Notes under the pieces: generated by a model
The model's database searches: none
What the model was told of the DNA's origin: nothing
Seen by the model: only the letters and a program-made list of their open reading frames with translations
NCBI GenBank assembly: GCA_052034005.1
Contig: JBPOJB010000010.1
Span: 105,047 to 169,046 of the forward strand
Reading direction: 5' to 3'
From: JAAYDI01 sp052034005
GTDB taxonomy: Bacteria > Planctomycetota > Planctomycetia > Pirellulales > Pirellulaceae
DNA length: 64,000 nucleotides
Program-made: the position numbers and the translations under genes
Shown here: positions 51,421 to 59,442 of the stretch, piece by piece
Position numbering within the stretch: position 1 is the first letter of the stretch
Layout: each line of letters begins with the position of its first letter

Positions 51421-53004
51421 TCAATAGGCAGCCATCTCCCGCACAATGTGGTCAGCCAGCGCGGCCGTGGTCCGCGCGTCGAGACTCGCCAGCCCGCCCA
51501 GCGCGTCCGGCTGCACGGCCAACGTGGTGATCTTGCCGGCCGCGTCGCCCGGCTCGATGCCAAAATCGGGCTTCGTGTCGCGCGCCAGGCTGCCGGGCAA
51601 CAAGCCGCTGTCTTTCGGCAACAGCACCATCAGCCGGTCGTTGGCCGTGGCCGTCTTGAGGATGTTGGCCGGGCTGAGGTTCGCCACGCCCGGCGTCATC
51701 ACCACCGGCAGCATCTCGGCCAGCAGCTTCTGTCCCAGATGCATGCCCAGCCCCTCGGTGCGCCACAAGAGCCCCGGGGCCGCCAGCAGCTGGATGTGGC
51801 GGCCGTTGCGATTCGTGATCGAAATGGAACTGATCGGCTCCGAGGGACCCTTCTGCCGCTCCAGCAGCGGCGCTTGCGGCGGCTGAAACGCGGCCGCCAG
51901 GATGTCCGCCAGCTCGCGGTCCGCAAAAGGCTCGACCGCGTAGTACAGGATCTTGTGCTTGCGGTACGCCGTCTCGTGCGGATCTCCCGCCGCCGCGCAG
52001 ACGACAACCCGCACCGGCGGAGACTGCTGGTTCACCAGCCCGACCAGGTCCGGCCCGACATCGGCAAACGACGGCGCGTCGAGGAAGACGACCCGACCGG
52101 CCGCCGGGTCCTCCAGGGCCGCCGCCAACGCGTCCCGGTCCGTAACGCGCCGCACCTGGCATCCCAGCGCGGTCAGTCGCTTGGCCTGCTCCTGGCCCAC
52201 CGCCGCGTCGGCGTTCGCCAAGATCACCCGCCGCGCACTGCATTGCTCCGCCTCCCGGTCATACTCCGTCGTGCAGACCAACGCCAACCACCCTTCCCCG
52301 CATGGATCGCAGATCAGCCAGTCCAGACGCCGCGGCAGCGCCTCGTTGACGGCCAACACGACTCCGGACACCGGCGCGACCACCACCAGCGGCGCGGCGT
52401 CCGGCACCGAAATGCTGGCAATCGGCAACCCCTGATGCACCACCTCGCCGATGCGCGGCAGCCGCACCGCGGTCGGCGTCACCCCGTGCAGCCCGGGCAT
52501 CACCGCGCCGACCACCGCCGAGCCGTCGACCTCCAGCCGGAACCACGACTCGCCCCAGAACAACATCTGCGACTCGGCGGCGAATATCGCCATCGCGGCT
52601 TCGTCGGCCGCGTCCCCGTCCCCTTCCGGAATGCGCCGCGTGGCCAACACGCGCTGCACGGCCGATGTGATCTCCTCGGATGTGAACGGCTTCGTCACGT
52701 AGTCGCAGGCGCCCAGGCGCATCGCTGCGGCCGCATTGGGTATGCTCGGATAACCCGTGATGATCAGCACGGGGACGTCCGCCCGCGTCTGCCGAAGCTG
52801 CTCCAGGAACTGGATCCCATCCATGTTGGGCATCTTGATATCCAACAGGATGATCTCGTAATCCTTCTCCACCGCCTGCGCCAGGCCTTGGCGGGCGTCG
52901 GTGAACGTGTCCACCGTGAACCCTTGGCGCGTGAAGATCCGACGGCAGGCCTGGCAGATGACCTCTTCGTCGTCGACCAACAGGAGTGCGTGACTGCTTG
53001 TCAT
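51421..53004 (-). CDS. Response regulator with degenerate GcvH-like domain
   Basis: Four-part protein of 527 aa that opens the redox operon, with AAAGGAG 8 bases upstream. Residues 5-122 are a complete receiver (Asp55 in LLDIKMPNMDG, Lys105 in TKPF). Residues 152-245 match glycine-cleavage H protein (LPRIGEVVHQGLPIASI, APVSGVVLAVNEALP, DPCGEGWLALV), but the lipoyl lysine motif is replaced by VPDAAP. Residues 257-375 look like a second, non-phosphorylatable receiver. Residues 385-527 are unassigned, with possible ligand binding. There is no DNA-binding domain, so it may act on the redox complex directly. Confidence 0.8.
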   Translation of the reverse strand: MTSSHALLLVDDEEVICQACRRIFTRQGFTVDTFTDARQGLAQAVEKDYEIILLDIKMPNMDGIQFLEQLRQTRADVPVLIITGYPSIPNAAAAMRLGACDYVTKPFTSEEITSAVQRVLATRRIPEGDGDAADEAAMAIFAAESQMLFWGESWFRLEVDGSAVVGAVMPGLHGVTPTAVRLPRIGEVVHQGLPIASISVPDAAPLVVVAPVSGVVLAVNEALPRRLDWLICDPCGEGWLALVCTTEYDREAEQCSARRVILANADAAVGQEQAKRLTALGCQVRRVTDRDALAAALEDPAAGRVVFLDAPSFADVGPDLVGLVNQQSPPVRVVVCAAAGDPHETAYRKHKILYYAVEPFADRELADILAAAFQPPQAPLLERQKGPSEPISSISITNRNGRHIQLLAAPGLLWRTEGLGMHLGQKLLAEMLPVVMTPGVANLSPANILKTATANDRLMVLLPKDSGLLPGSLARDTKPDFGIEPGDAAGKITTLAVQPDALGGLASLDARTTAALADHIVREMAAY

Positions 53005-53108
53005 GGCTCGTTCTCCTTTCACTGTGCAGAACATCGCCAAGTGCAACTCAGACGCCACCGCGCGTCATGCGAACCACAGCCAACGCGTTAGTTCGATTCG
53101 GAGGCTAC

Positions 53109-53124
53109 GGCAACCGGCGTGCCA
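53109..53124 (-). promoter_or_regulatory. Sigma-54 (-24/-12) promoter of the redox operon
   Basis: On the minus strand this is TGGCACGCCGGTTGCC, which matches the -24/-12 consensus TGGCACG-N4-TTGC with the required GG-N10-GC spacing. The start would fall near 53098, about 95 bases before the first ATG. A sigma-54 activator gene lies directly upstream. Confidence 0.8.
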
Positions 53125-53216
53125 ATGGCGATCGATCAAGGGCGGGCCGCGCACTGGGCCGCGATTCACGCAATACCAGAGTCCCTACGTTCGCCGCGCG
53201 GCGCGCCGCCCGGCCA

Positions 53217-53296
53217 CTGCGCCGCGCGCGAACCACCGTCCACCCGCATCGCGACCTGACCCGCGTCCGCGCCCAGCCGCTGCGCAGCGCGCGAAC
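53217..53296. repeat. 17-bp direct repeats, possible activator sites
   Basis: CTGCGCCGCGCGCGAAC at 53217-53233 and CTGCGCAGCGCGCGAAC at 53280-53296 differ at one base and are 63 bases apart, about six turns of DNA. They sit 120-200 bases upstream of the sigma-54 start, the usual place for enhancer sites. The high GC of the area weakens the case. Confidence 0.35.
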
Positions 53297-53378
53297 GTCC
53301 GGGCACCGGCGCCGCGCGGAGCGACTGGGCGCCGCCGTGCCCGGCGGAGGGGTGTATACCGTATAGAAGTCAGGTCAG

Positions 53379-53396
53379 TGTATGAAACGCCATACA
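53379..53396. promoter_or_regulatory. TGTATG-N6-CATACA inverted repeat, possible operator
   Basis: A perfect 6-base inverted repeat around AAACGC, in an AT-richer patch about 290 bases upstream of the sigma-54 start. A half-similar GTATACCGTATAG lies just to the left (53354-53366). It may be an upstream activator site; no binding data are implied. Confidence 0.35.
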
Positions 53397-53561
53397 TACA
53401 GGTCGCCCATGTTGGGGTGGTGGAGAGGCACGGTTTCGGCCATCGGCGCGTTGACCGATGCGTTCGGCCCGCGCATCAGGGGCGACAGGGGCCGTTACCG
53501 GCAGGCGTACCGGGCGGCGTGGCGGCGGATCGGACCGGCGGGACCACCGCCGGGCGGCCGG

Positions 53562-54974
53562 TCAGGTGTGGCCGTTCTTGTCTGGTTTCGCGTGCGGTTT
53601 GAGGTTGTGGTGGCGGAGCAGCGCGTGGAAGTTCGGCCGTAGCATGCCCACGTTTTCGGCGGCGCGCGTGATGTTGTGTGCGGAGCGTTCCAGGGCGGCG
53701 CGGAGGAAGCGGCGTTCCAGGTCGTCGACTACCTGGCGTTTGAGGTTTCGGAACTCTTCCCAGGTGCGCGGCGTATCGGCGGGGGACAGCGTGGGCCTGG
53801 CTTCCCGCACCTCGATGGGCAGATGGTCCAATTCGATGCGTGAGCCGCCGTACAAGACGGCGAGTCGTTGTACGATGTTGCGCAGCTCCCGGACGTTTCC
53901 CGGCCAGGAATAGACGTCGAGCTGCCGCATGGCTTCGGGCGAGAACCCGCCGAGCGGCAGCTCCATGCGGCGCGAGAATTTTTCCAGGAAGGTGCCGGCC
54001 AGCAGTGGGATGTCGCCCGGTCGTTCGCGCAGGGGCGGCAAGGACATCGGTACGACGTTCAGTCGATAGTACAGGTCGGCTCGGAAGGCGCCGACTTTGA
54101 CCATTTCGGCCAAGTCCCGGTTGGTCGTGGCGATCAGGCGGATGTCGACTTCGCGTTCGGCCGTGTCACCGACCATGCGGAGGCGTCGCGTTTCCAGGAC
54201 GCGTAGCAGCTTGCTTTGCGTTTCCATGCTCAGGTTCGAGACTTCGTCGAGCAATAGCGTGCCGCGGTGTGCGGCCTCGAACAGTCCGTTCTTAGTGGCG
54301 ATGGCGCCGGAGAAGGAGCCTTTGACGTGCCCGAACAGTTCGCTTTCGAGCAGTGTGGGTGCCAGCGCGGTGCAATCACACCCCAGGAAGGGCTGATCGC
54401 AGCGGCGGCTGAGCCGATGGATTGCGCGGGCGACCATTTCCTTGCCGGTGCCGCTCTCGCCGGTGACCAGGGCGGTCGCATCGGCAGGCGCGATCCGTTC
54501 AATGAGCGCGAAGACGTCGCGCATGGCGGGGCACTGGCCAACCATGCCTTCGAAGCTGTCGGTGCTGAGCGCCGCGTTGTCGGCGGCCCCGGCCGGCGTC
54601 GGCGCGCCCGGCCCGGGCGCCAGCCGCCGCACAGCTTGACAAAGCGCCTCGAGGGAACAGGGCTCGCCCAGGTAGTCGGCAGCGCCTTCCCGCATGGCTT
54701 CGACCGCCGCCTCGACTGCCGGATTCCGGCTGACTATCACGACCGGCGCCGTATTGCCCAGGGCTTTGAGTTGGCGCAGGATCTGGACCGGCCCGGGATC
54801 CGGGGTCGTGAGTACCGCCAACACGATGTCGACCACGCTGACCTCGTGCGGCAGGACCTGGGCGGCCCCCTGCCGGCAGCAGTGGGCGTCCTGCCCATCG
54901 GCGCGCAGCAGGCGCTGGTAGTGCCTGACCGCCGCCGGGTCGCCGCCCAACACGAGGATCTTCCGCGGCATCAT
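53562..54974 (-). CDS. Sigma-54-dependent activator with degenerate receiver (NtrC-like)
   Basis: Transcription activator of 470 aa. The receiver (1-115) keeps Asp12 but has Val54 where the phosphorylated Asp should be (DIVLAVLTTPDP) and Glu104 in place of the conserved Lys (YLGEP). The AAA+ domain is intact: Walker A GESGTGKE, the sigma-54 loop as GSFSGA instead of GAFTGA, Walker B LLLDEVSNL, and LYYRLNVVPMSLPPLRER. A Fis-type helix-turn-helix (NITRAAENVGMLRPNFHALL) ends the chain. It overlaps the kinase gene by 4 bases and likely drives the redox operon. Confidence 0.88.
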   Translation of the reverse strand: MMPRKILVLGGDPAAVRHYQRLLRADGQDAHCCRQGAAQVLPHEVSVVDIVLAVLTTPDPGPVQILRQLKALGNTAPVVIVSRNPAVEAAVEAMREGAADYLGEPCSLEALCQAVRRLAPGPGAPTPAGAADNAALSTDSFEGMVGQCPAMRDVFALIERIAPADATALVTGESGTGKEMVARAIHRLSRRCDQPFLGCDCTALAPTLLESELFGHVKGSFSGAIATKNGLFEAAHRGTLLLDEVSNLSMETQSKLLRVLETRRLRMVGDTAEREVDIRLIATTNRDLAEMVKVGAFRADLYYRLNVVPMSLPPLRERPGDIPLLAGTFLEKFSRRMELPLGGFSPEAMRQLDVYSWPGNVRELRNIVQRLAVLYGGSRIELDHLPIEVREARPTLSPADTPRTWEEFRNLKRQVVDDLERRFLRAALERSAHNITRAAENVGMLRPNFHALLRHHNLKPHAKPDKNGHT

Positions 54975-56911
54975 TTCGTCTCCGTTGCCGGGCGCGCCGA
55001 GTCCGGCGAGTCGGCCGGCACCTGCGGCAGAGTGACCACGAAGGTCGTCCCCTTGCCCGGCTCGCTCTCCACCTCCAATGTACCCCCATGCTGTTGCAAG
55101 ATCCCATAGCTGACGCTCAACCCCAAACCGGTTCCTTTCCCCACCGGCTTGGACGTGAAGAACGGCTCGAAGATCTTGTCCAGGTCCTCCCGCCGGATGC
55201 CGCAGCCCGTGTCGGTGACGGTGACCCGGACGCGGCCGTTCGACGCGTCGGACCGCACCATCAGCGTGCCGCCGTTGGGCATCGCTTCACACGCGTTGAG
55301 AGTCAGGTTCAGGAACACCTGCTGGAGCTGGTTCTTGTCCACGTTGACCAGCGGCAGATCGTCACTCAGGTCCTCCACCATGAAGATCTTCTGGAACGCC
55401 TCGCGTTTGCCCAGCAGTCTGAGTGTCTGCCGAATCAGGTCGTTGATTTCCATCGGGCGTTGCACGAACGGCGTTTCGCGGGCGAAGTCGAGCAGGCCGC
55501 GCACAATCTCCCGGACCCGCTTGGTCTCGCGAATGATCAGATCCAGATCCTGCCGGTCCTGGTCATCCAGGTTCTCTTTCTCGCGCATCATGTCGGCGAA
55601 GGCCAGCACGCCGGTCAACGGGTTGTTGATCTCGTGCGCGACGCCGGCGGCCAGGCGGCCGACCGACGCCAGCTGCTCGCTCCGCCCGATCTGCTGCCGC
55701 GTCGAGAGCCTGACCAGCTCCTCCCGCTCCTGCATGGCGTGGGCCATGCTGTCCACCGCCCGGCACAGCAGGCCCATCTCGCCCGGCGGACGGATGCCGA
55801 CACGCGCCGACAGGTCCCCGCCAATGACCTTCTGGGCCATGGCTACCACGTGCCGGACAGGACTCAAGACGAGTTCGTTGGCGACGCACAACAGGATCAG
55901 GCTGGCGATGGTCGCGCCCAATACGATGGTCACAAAGACCGCCGAGATCACGTTGAGCTGGTGGAGGAACGGGGCCCGCAACAGCCCGACGTACAGCACG
56001 CCGATCACGCGACCCGCCGGATCCCGGATCGGTTCGTACGCCGTGATGTACCAGTCGTTCACGACGAAGGCGGGAGCCGCCCAAGTGTCGCCCCGATCCA
56101 GCACCGCCTCGCAGACACTCTCGCTCAGCCGCGTACCCACCGCCCGCGACCCGTCCGCCATCGTGACGTTGGTCGCCACCCGCACGTCCCCCTGGAAGAT
56201 CGTCACGGTGCCGATGTCCCGATCATGATAACGCTCCAACGGAAAGACCTCGCGCTTGATGGCGTCGACCAGATCAGCGCGGCGGTTGAGCAGGTCGCCG
56301 CCGTAGAGCCACGCCAGCAACCGCCCCTGCCTGTCCCGGACCGGCGCGACCGCGCCGGCCACCATCCCCTCGCACCGCACCGTCTCGCGCGTGGCCCGCG
56401 CGGCGGGCGTCGGCACCAGTTCCAGCCGAGCGCGGTCGGCCAGCTCCCGGCCTTCGGCGGCCAACCGACCGCGTGAGAGGATGACCGTGCCGGCGGTCGC
56501 TGCCTGATGGAGCTGTGCGTCATGCACCAGTGGATCGTCGGCCAGGCTCTCGCCCCGCTGCGAACCGCCCGTGCGACACATCACGCGACCGTGCGCGTCC
56601 AGCAGGGTGACGAAATCAACAGCTCCTGTCTCGTGAATGCCGGCGAGCAGCGCCTCGATCTCGGGCTCGTTGGCCGCCGTGACCGCGTCGATCAGCGCCC
56701 CATCCCGCGCCGCGCCCTTGAGATACGCCGCGATCAAGTCGATGTGACGCTCGTAGCCCGCCCGCGCTGCGTTCAGATTGCGCTGCACCCGCGTCTGCAC
56801 CTCACGCAACCAGACGGCGCCCAGGTATCGCAAGGTGACAAACGAGAGCAACGAGTTGGCAACCAGGACCACCGCCACCACGACCGTGGCCAGCTTGAAC
56901 CGGATGCTCAT
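54971..56911 (-). CDS. Membrane sensor histidine kinase (Cache, HAMP, HisKA, HATPase)
   Basis: Sensor kinase of 646 aa. A membrane segment (about 8-28) and a second (about 320-344) flank a double-Cache-like extracytoplasmic sensor. HAMP follows, then HisKA with phosphorylated His426 (GVAHEINNPLTG). The ATP-binding domain has the N box NLTLNACEAMPNGG, DTGCGI, and GKGTGLGLSVSYGIL. ATG 56911 starts the first membrane segment. It pairs by ATGA overlap with the activator, whose receiver cannot be phosphorylated in the normal way, so its target may be Asp55 of the GcvH-like regulator. Confidence 0.87.
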   Translation of the reverse strand: MSIRFKLATVVVAVVLVANSLLSFVTLRYLGAVWLREVQTRVQRNLNAARAGYERHIDLIAAYLKGAARDGALIDAVTAANEPEIEALLAGIHETGAVDFVTLLDAHGRVMCRTGGSQRGESLADDPLVHDAQLHQAATAGTVILSRGRLAAEGRELADRARLELVPTPAARATRETVRCEGMVAGAVAPVRDRQGRLLAWLYGGDLLNRRADLVDAIKREVFPLERYHDRDIGTVTIFQGDVRVATNVTMADGSRAVGTRLSESVCEAVLDRGDTWAAPAFVVNDWYITAYEPIRDPAGRVIGVLYVGLLRAPFLHQLNVISAVFVTIVLGATIASLILLCVANELVLSPVRHVVAMAQKVIGGDLSARVGIRPPGEMGLLCRAVDSMAHAMQEREELVRLSTRQQIGRSEQLASVGRLAAGVAHEINNPLTGVLAFADMMREKENLDDQDRQDLDLIIRETKRVREIVRGLLDFARETPFVQRPMEINDLIRQTLRLLGKREAFQKIFMVEDLSDDLPLVNVDKNQLQQVFLNLTLNACEAMPNGGTLMVRSDASNGRVRVTVTDTGCGIRREDLDKIFEPFFTSKPVGKGTGLGLSVSYGILQQHGGTLEVESEPGKGTTFVVTLPQVPADSPDSARPATETK

Positions 56912-57003
56912 GGCCGTTCCCTTCCGCGATGCGCATTCGGGCGGCCCGCCGGGAAGACCTGCCGCCCCGCACGGCACGAACTCGGGCATAGCCACCACTC
57001 TAC

Positions 57004-57019
57004 AGCAATCGCCGGGCCA
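57004..57019 (-). promoter_or_regulatory. Sigma-54 (-24/-12) promoter of the kinase-activator operon
   Basis: The minus strand reads TGGCCCGGCGATTGCT: GG-N10-GC spacing is exact and 11 of 12 consensus positions match. It lies 93 bases upstream of the kinase ATG. This suggests that the activator controls its own operon. Confidence 0.68.
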
Positions 57020-57197
57020 ATCCAGCGTCTTTTCCCACATCTGGGGCACGAAATCCGGCACTTGATCATCTTGCGTCACGGCGAGCGCGTATCGATGCGG
57101 AGCGCCGCGGCCACTCGGCCACGGTGGCCCGCGCGTCGCCGCCGCCCTTGACGGCGAGATGGTGCGCTGTGACACTCAGGCGAGGAGGGTACGGACG

Positions 57198-57590
57198 ATG
57201 TCGGCTCGAGGCGCGAAACAGCCGGTCGAATTGGCGGCGTGCCCGTGTGCCGGCGGCACGTTGGACAAGCTCATCCAGCCAGCCATCCTGGTCATCCTGA
57301 GCGGCGGGCCCCTGCATGGGTATCGCCTGGTGGAACGCCTGGGCACCCAGCGCATCCTGGCCGGCCAGAAGCCGGACGCCTCGGGCGTGTATCGGTTTCT
57401 CAAGGCGATGGAGGGCAAGGGGCTGGTGACGTCGTCCTGGGATACGTCGCAGAGCGGGCCGGCGAAGCGGGTATACCAGATCACCGCGTCCGGCGAATCG
57501 TGCCTCCGCCAGTGGATCGCCACGCTCGAAGCATACCGCGACGGGGTCACGCACCTGCTCAGGGCCGCCCGCAAGGCCATCGCCGGCTGA
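57198..57590 (+). CDS. PadR-family transcriptional regulator
   Basis: Winged-helix regulator of 130 aa. The PadR core runs from LIQPAILVILSGGPLHGYRLVERL through DASGVYRFLKAMEGKGLVTSSWD and ends in GPAKRVYQITASG and the short C-terminal helix. The N-terminus has a Cys pair (ACPCAGG) before the domain, possibly a metal or redox site. The ATG at 57198 follows GAGGAGGG. It is divergent from the kinase operon and 17 bases before trmO. The target genes are unknown. Confidence 0.83.
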   Translation: MSARGAKQPVELAACPCAGGTLDKLIQPAILVILSGGPLHGYRLVERLGTQRILAGQKPDASGVYRFLKAMEGKGLVTSSWDTSQSGPAKRVYQITASGESCLRQWIATLEAYRDGVTHLLRAARKAIAG

Positions 57591-57607
57591 CCTCCTGAGG
57601 ACCACCC

Positions 57608-58129
57608 ATGACAGAATCCGCAGTGCCATCCGACCACCACACGCGTGCACGGGCGGATGAAGCTATCCGGCTGCATCCGATCGGCGTCATCCGCTCACCC
57701 TTCACCGAGTTTGCGGGGATGCCCATCCAGGGCATCTTCGCGGGCGACGTGCAGGGGACCGCCGAACTCAAGCCGGAGTATGTGGACGGCCTGCGAGACC
57801 TGGACGGGTTCAGCCACGCCATCTTGATCTACCACTTCCACCGATCCGACAGCCAGAAGCTCATTGGCAAACCGTTCCTGGAGAACAGGGAACACGGGAT
57901 CTTCGCCATTCGCAGCCCGCATCGGCCGAATCACATCGGCCTGTCCGTGGTGCGGATTAAGAGCATCACCGGCAATCAACTCCACTTCAGCGAAGTGGAT
58001 ATCCTGGACGGCACGCCGCTGCTCGACATCAAGCCCTATGTCCGGCAGTTCGACACCCGGGACGACGCGGTGTGCGGCTGGATCGACAAGCACTTCGAGG
58101 ACGGTCGGCGACCGCGGGGATTAGTATAG
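57608..58129 (+). CDS. trmO: tRNA (N6-threonylcarbamoyladenosine(37)-N6)-methyltransferase TrmO
   Basis: TsaA/TrmO-family tRNA-modification enzyme of 173 aa that methylates t6A37. The core starts with LHPIGVIRSPFTEFAGMPIQG and includes AELKPEYVDGLRDLDGFSHAILIYHFH, RSPHRPNHIGLSVVRIKSI and DILDGTPLLDIKPYV, all typical. The C-terminal extension found in the E. coli protein is missing, as in many archaeal and bacterial short forms. It may form an operon with the PadR gene. Confidence 0.85.
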   Translation: MTESAVPSDHHTRARADEAIRLHPIGVIRSPFTEFAGMPIQGIFAGDVQGTAELKPEYVDGLRDLDGFSHAILIYHFHRSDSQKLIGKPFLENREHGIFAIRSPHRPNHIGLSVVRIKSITGNQLHFSEVDILDGTPLLDIKPYVRQFDTRDDAVCGWIDKHFEDGRRPRGLV

Positions 58130-58356
58130 GCCACACAGGCCATTCGCCGCGCCCCGACCCAACCGCCCAGTCGCGTTTGCAGCGTGCACCCGTGTGGCCT
58201 CGGGGCTTTGAGCCTTTGGGTCGGGAAGCGCCAGTCGGAATTGCCTTCGCATGCCGTTTCCTCGTACAATGCCGCGCCGATCGCGGGGCGCTGGCCTCAC
58301 GGATCGTGCTAGCATTTTTTGCCCGGGTGATGTGTCTCATCGGAGCGCGGCGTGTC

Positions 58357-59430
58357 ATGACGGCTTGTTCAATTCGCGGGGCGGCAGCTTTCGTGCTCGC
58401 GCTGCTGATGTGGTGTCTGCCGGGAGTCTCGGCACAGACGTTTCAGCCGACGGGTTGGGAGCCTCCGACGCGGGAAGCGGCGATCGTGGACGCCGCGAGC
58501 CAGGTGCTTCACGAGATCATGGCGATTCCGGCGCGTGGCATTCCCATGTCGTTGTTGGCCGATGCCCAGGGGGTCGCAATCGTGCCCGATCTGCTCAAGG
58601 GCGGGTTCGTGGTGGGTGTGCGTCGCGGACGCGGTGTCCTGGTCATGCGCGACGAGAATGGCCAGTGGCGGCCGCCCACGTTCATCACGGTGACCGGCGG
58701 CAGCGTGGGCTGGCAGATCGGAGTGCAGGCGACGGACCTGGTCCTGGTGTTCAAGACGAAGACGAGCGTCGAGAGCCTCATGCGGGGCCAGTTCACGATC
58801 GGGGGCGGTCTGGCGGCGGCGGCCGGCCCGGTGGGGCGTCAAGTCGAAGCGGGGACCGATGCGCGCCTGAGGGCCGAGATCCTCTCCTACGCGCGGAGCC
58901 GAGGGTTGTTTGCGGGCGCGGCGCTTGACGGATCGGTGATCCAGGTCGATGTGCCGTCCAACGCGGCCTATTACGGGACCGTCGCCGCCGGGCAGGCACC
59001 GGCGCTGCCCCCCTCAGCCGTGCGGCTGCTGGAAGTGGTCTCCTTGTACGCGCCGGGAGGGTTTGACCAGGCGGGCGCGACCGCGTTGCCTGCCGCCGTG
59101 TTGCCTGCCGGCGCCGGTGGGGCGGACGCGCGGGCTGTGCAGCGCGAGCTGTCCGACGCCTCGCGACGGCTCGCCGCACTGCTGGACGACAGCTGGCGGC
59201 AGTATCTGATGCTGCCGGCCGAAGTCCATGCCGCCGATCGCCTGCCGTCGGCCGACGCGCTGCAGGAGGCCTTGCGCAAATACGACCGGGTGGCGGCGAG
59301 CCCGCAGTACCAGGCATTGGTCCAGCGGCCGGAATTCCAGCAGGCTCACGCCCTACTCAAGAGACTGTGCGCCCAACAGACGCCCGCAGCGCCGCTCACA
59401 CTGCCGCCTCCGCCGTCGGCGCGGGAGTGA
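58357..59430 (+). CDS. Secreted SYLF (Ysc84) domain protein
   Basis: Exported protein of 357 aa. A signal peptide (about 5-27) is followed by the SYLF/Ysc84 lipid-binding domain: AAIVDAASQVLHEIMAIPARGIP, DAQGVAIVPDLLKGGFVVGVRRGRGVLVMRD, TGGSVGWQIGVQATDLVLVF and GGGLAAAAGPVGRQVEAGTDARLRAEI, which bind phosphoinositides in eukaryotes. The C-terminal 130 residues are helical with no known fold. ATG 58357 is chosen for the signal peptide; an ATG at 58330 is possible. It is convergent with the small methyltransferase. Confidence 0.8.
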   Translation: MTACSIRGAAAFVLALLMWCLPGVSAQTFQPTGWEPPTREAAIVDAASQVLHEIMAIPARGIPMSLLADAQGVAIVPDLLKGGFVVGVRRGRGVLVMRDENGQWRPPTFITVTGGSVGWQIGVQATDLVLVFKTKTSVESLMRGQFTIGGGLAAAAGPVGRQVEAGTDARLRAEILSYARSRGLFAGAALDGSVIQVDVPSNAAYYGTVAAGQAPALPPSAVRLLEVVSLYAPGGFDQAGATALPAAVLPAGAGGADARAVQRELSDASRRLAALLDDSWRQYLMLPAEVHAADRLPSADALQEALRKYDRVAASPQYQALVQRPEFQQAHALLKRLCAQQTPAAPLTLPPPPSARE

Positions 59431-59442
59431 GGTGCGCTTGCG

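Larger units (their letters stand above)
53005..53561. other. 557-base regulatory region upstream of the redox operon
   Basis: The gap holds no gene. It contains a sigma-54 promoter at 53109-53124, a 17-base direct repeat at 53217 and 53280, and an inverted repeat at 53379-53396, each listed separately. The rest is very GC-rich and palindromic in places (GCTGCGCAGC at 53277-53286). Confidence 0.6.

Noticed and set aside
53340..53400. Ordinary sigma-70 promoter (TTCATA/TATACG) for the redox operon
   Set aside because: The spacer is 15-16 bases and it lies over 330 bases from the ATG, while a near-consensus sigma-54 site lies 105 bases away.
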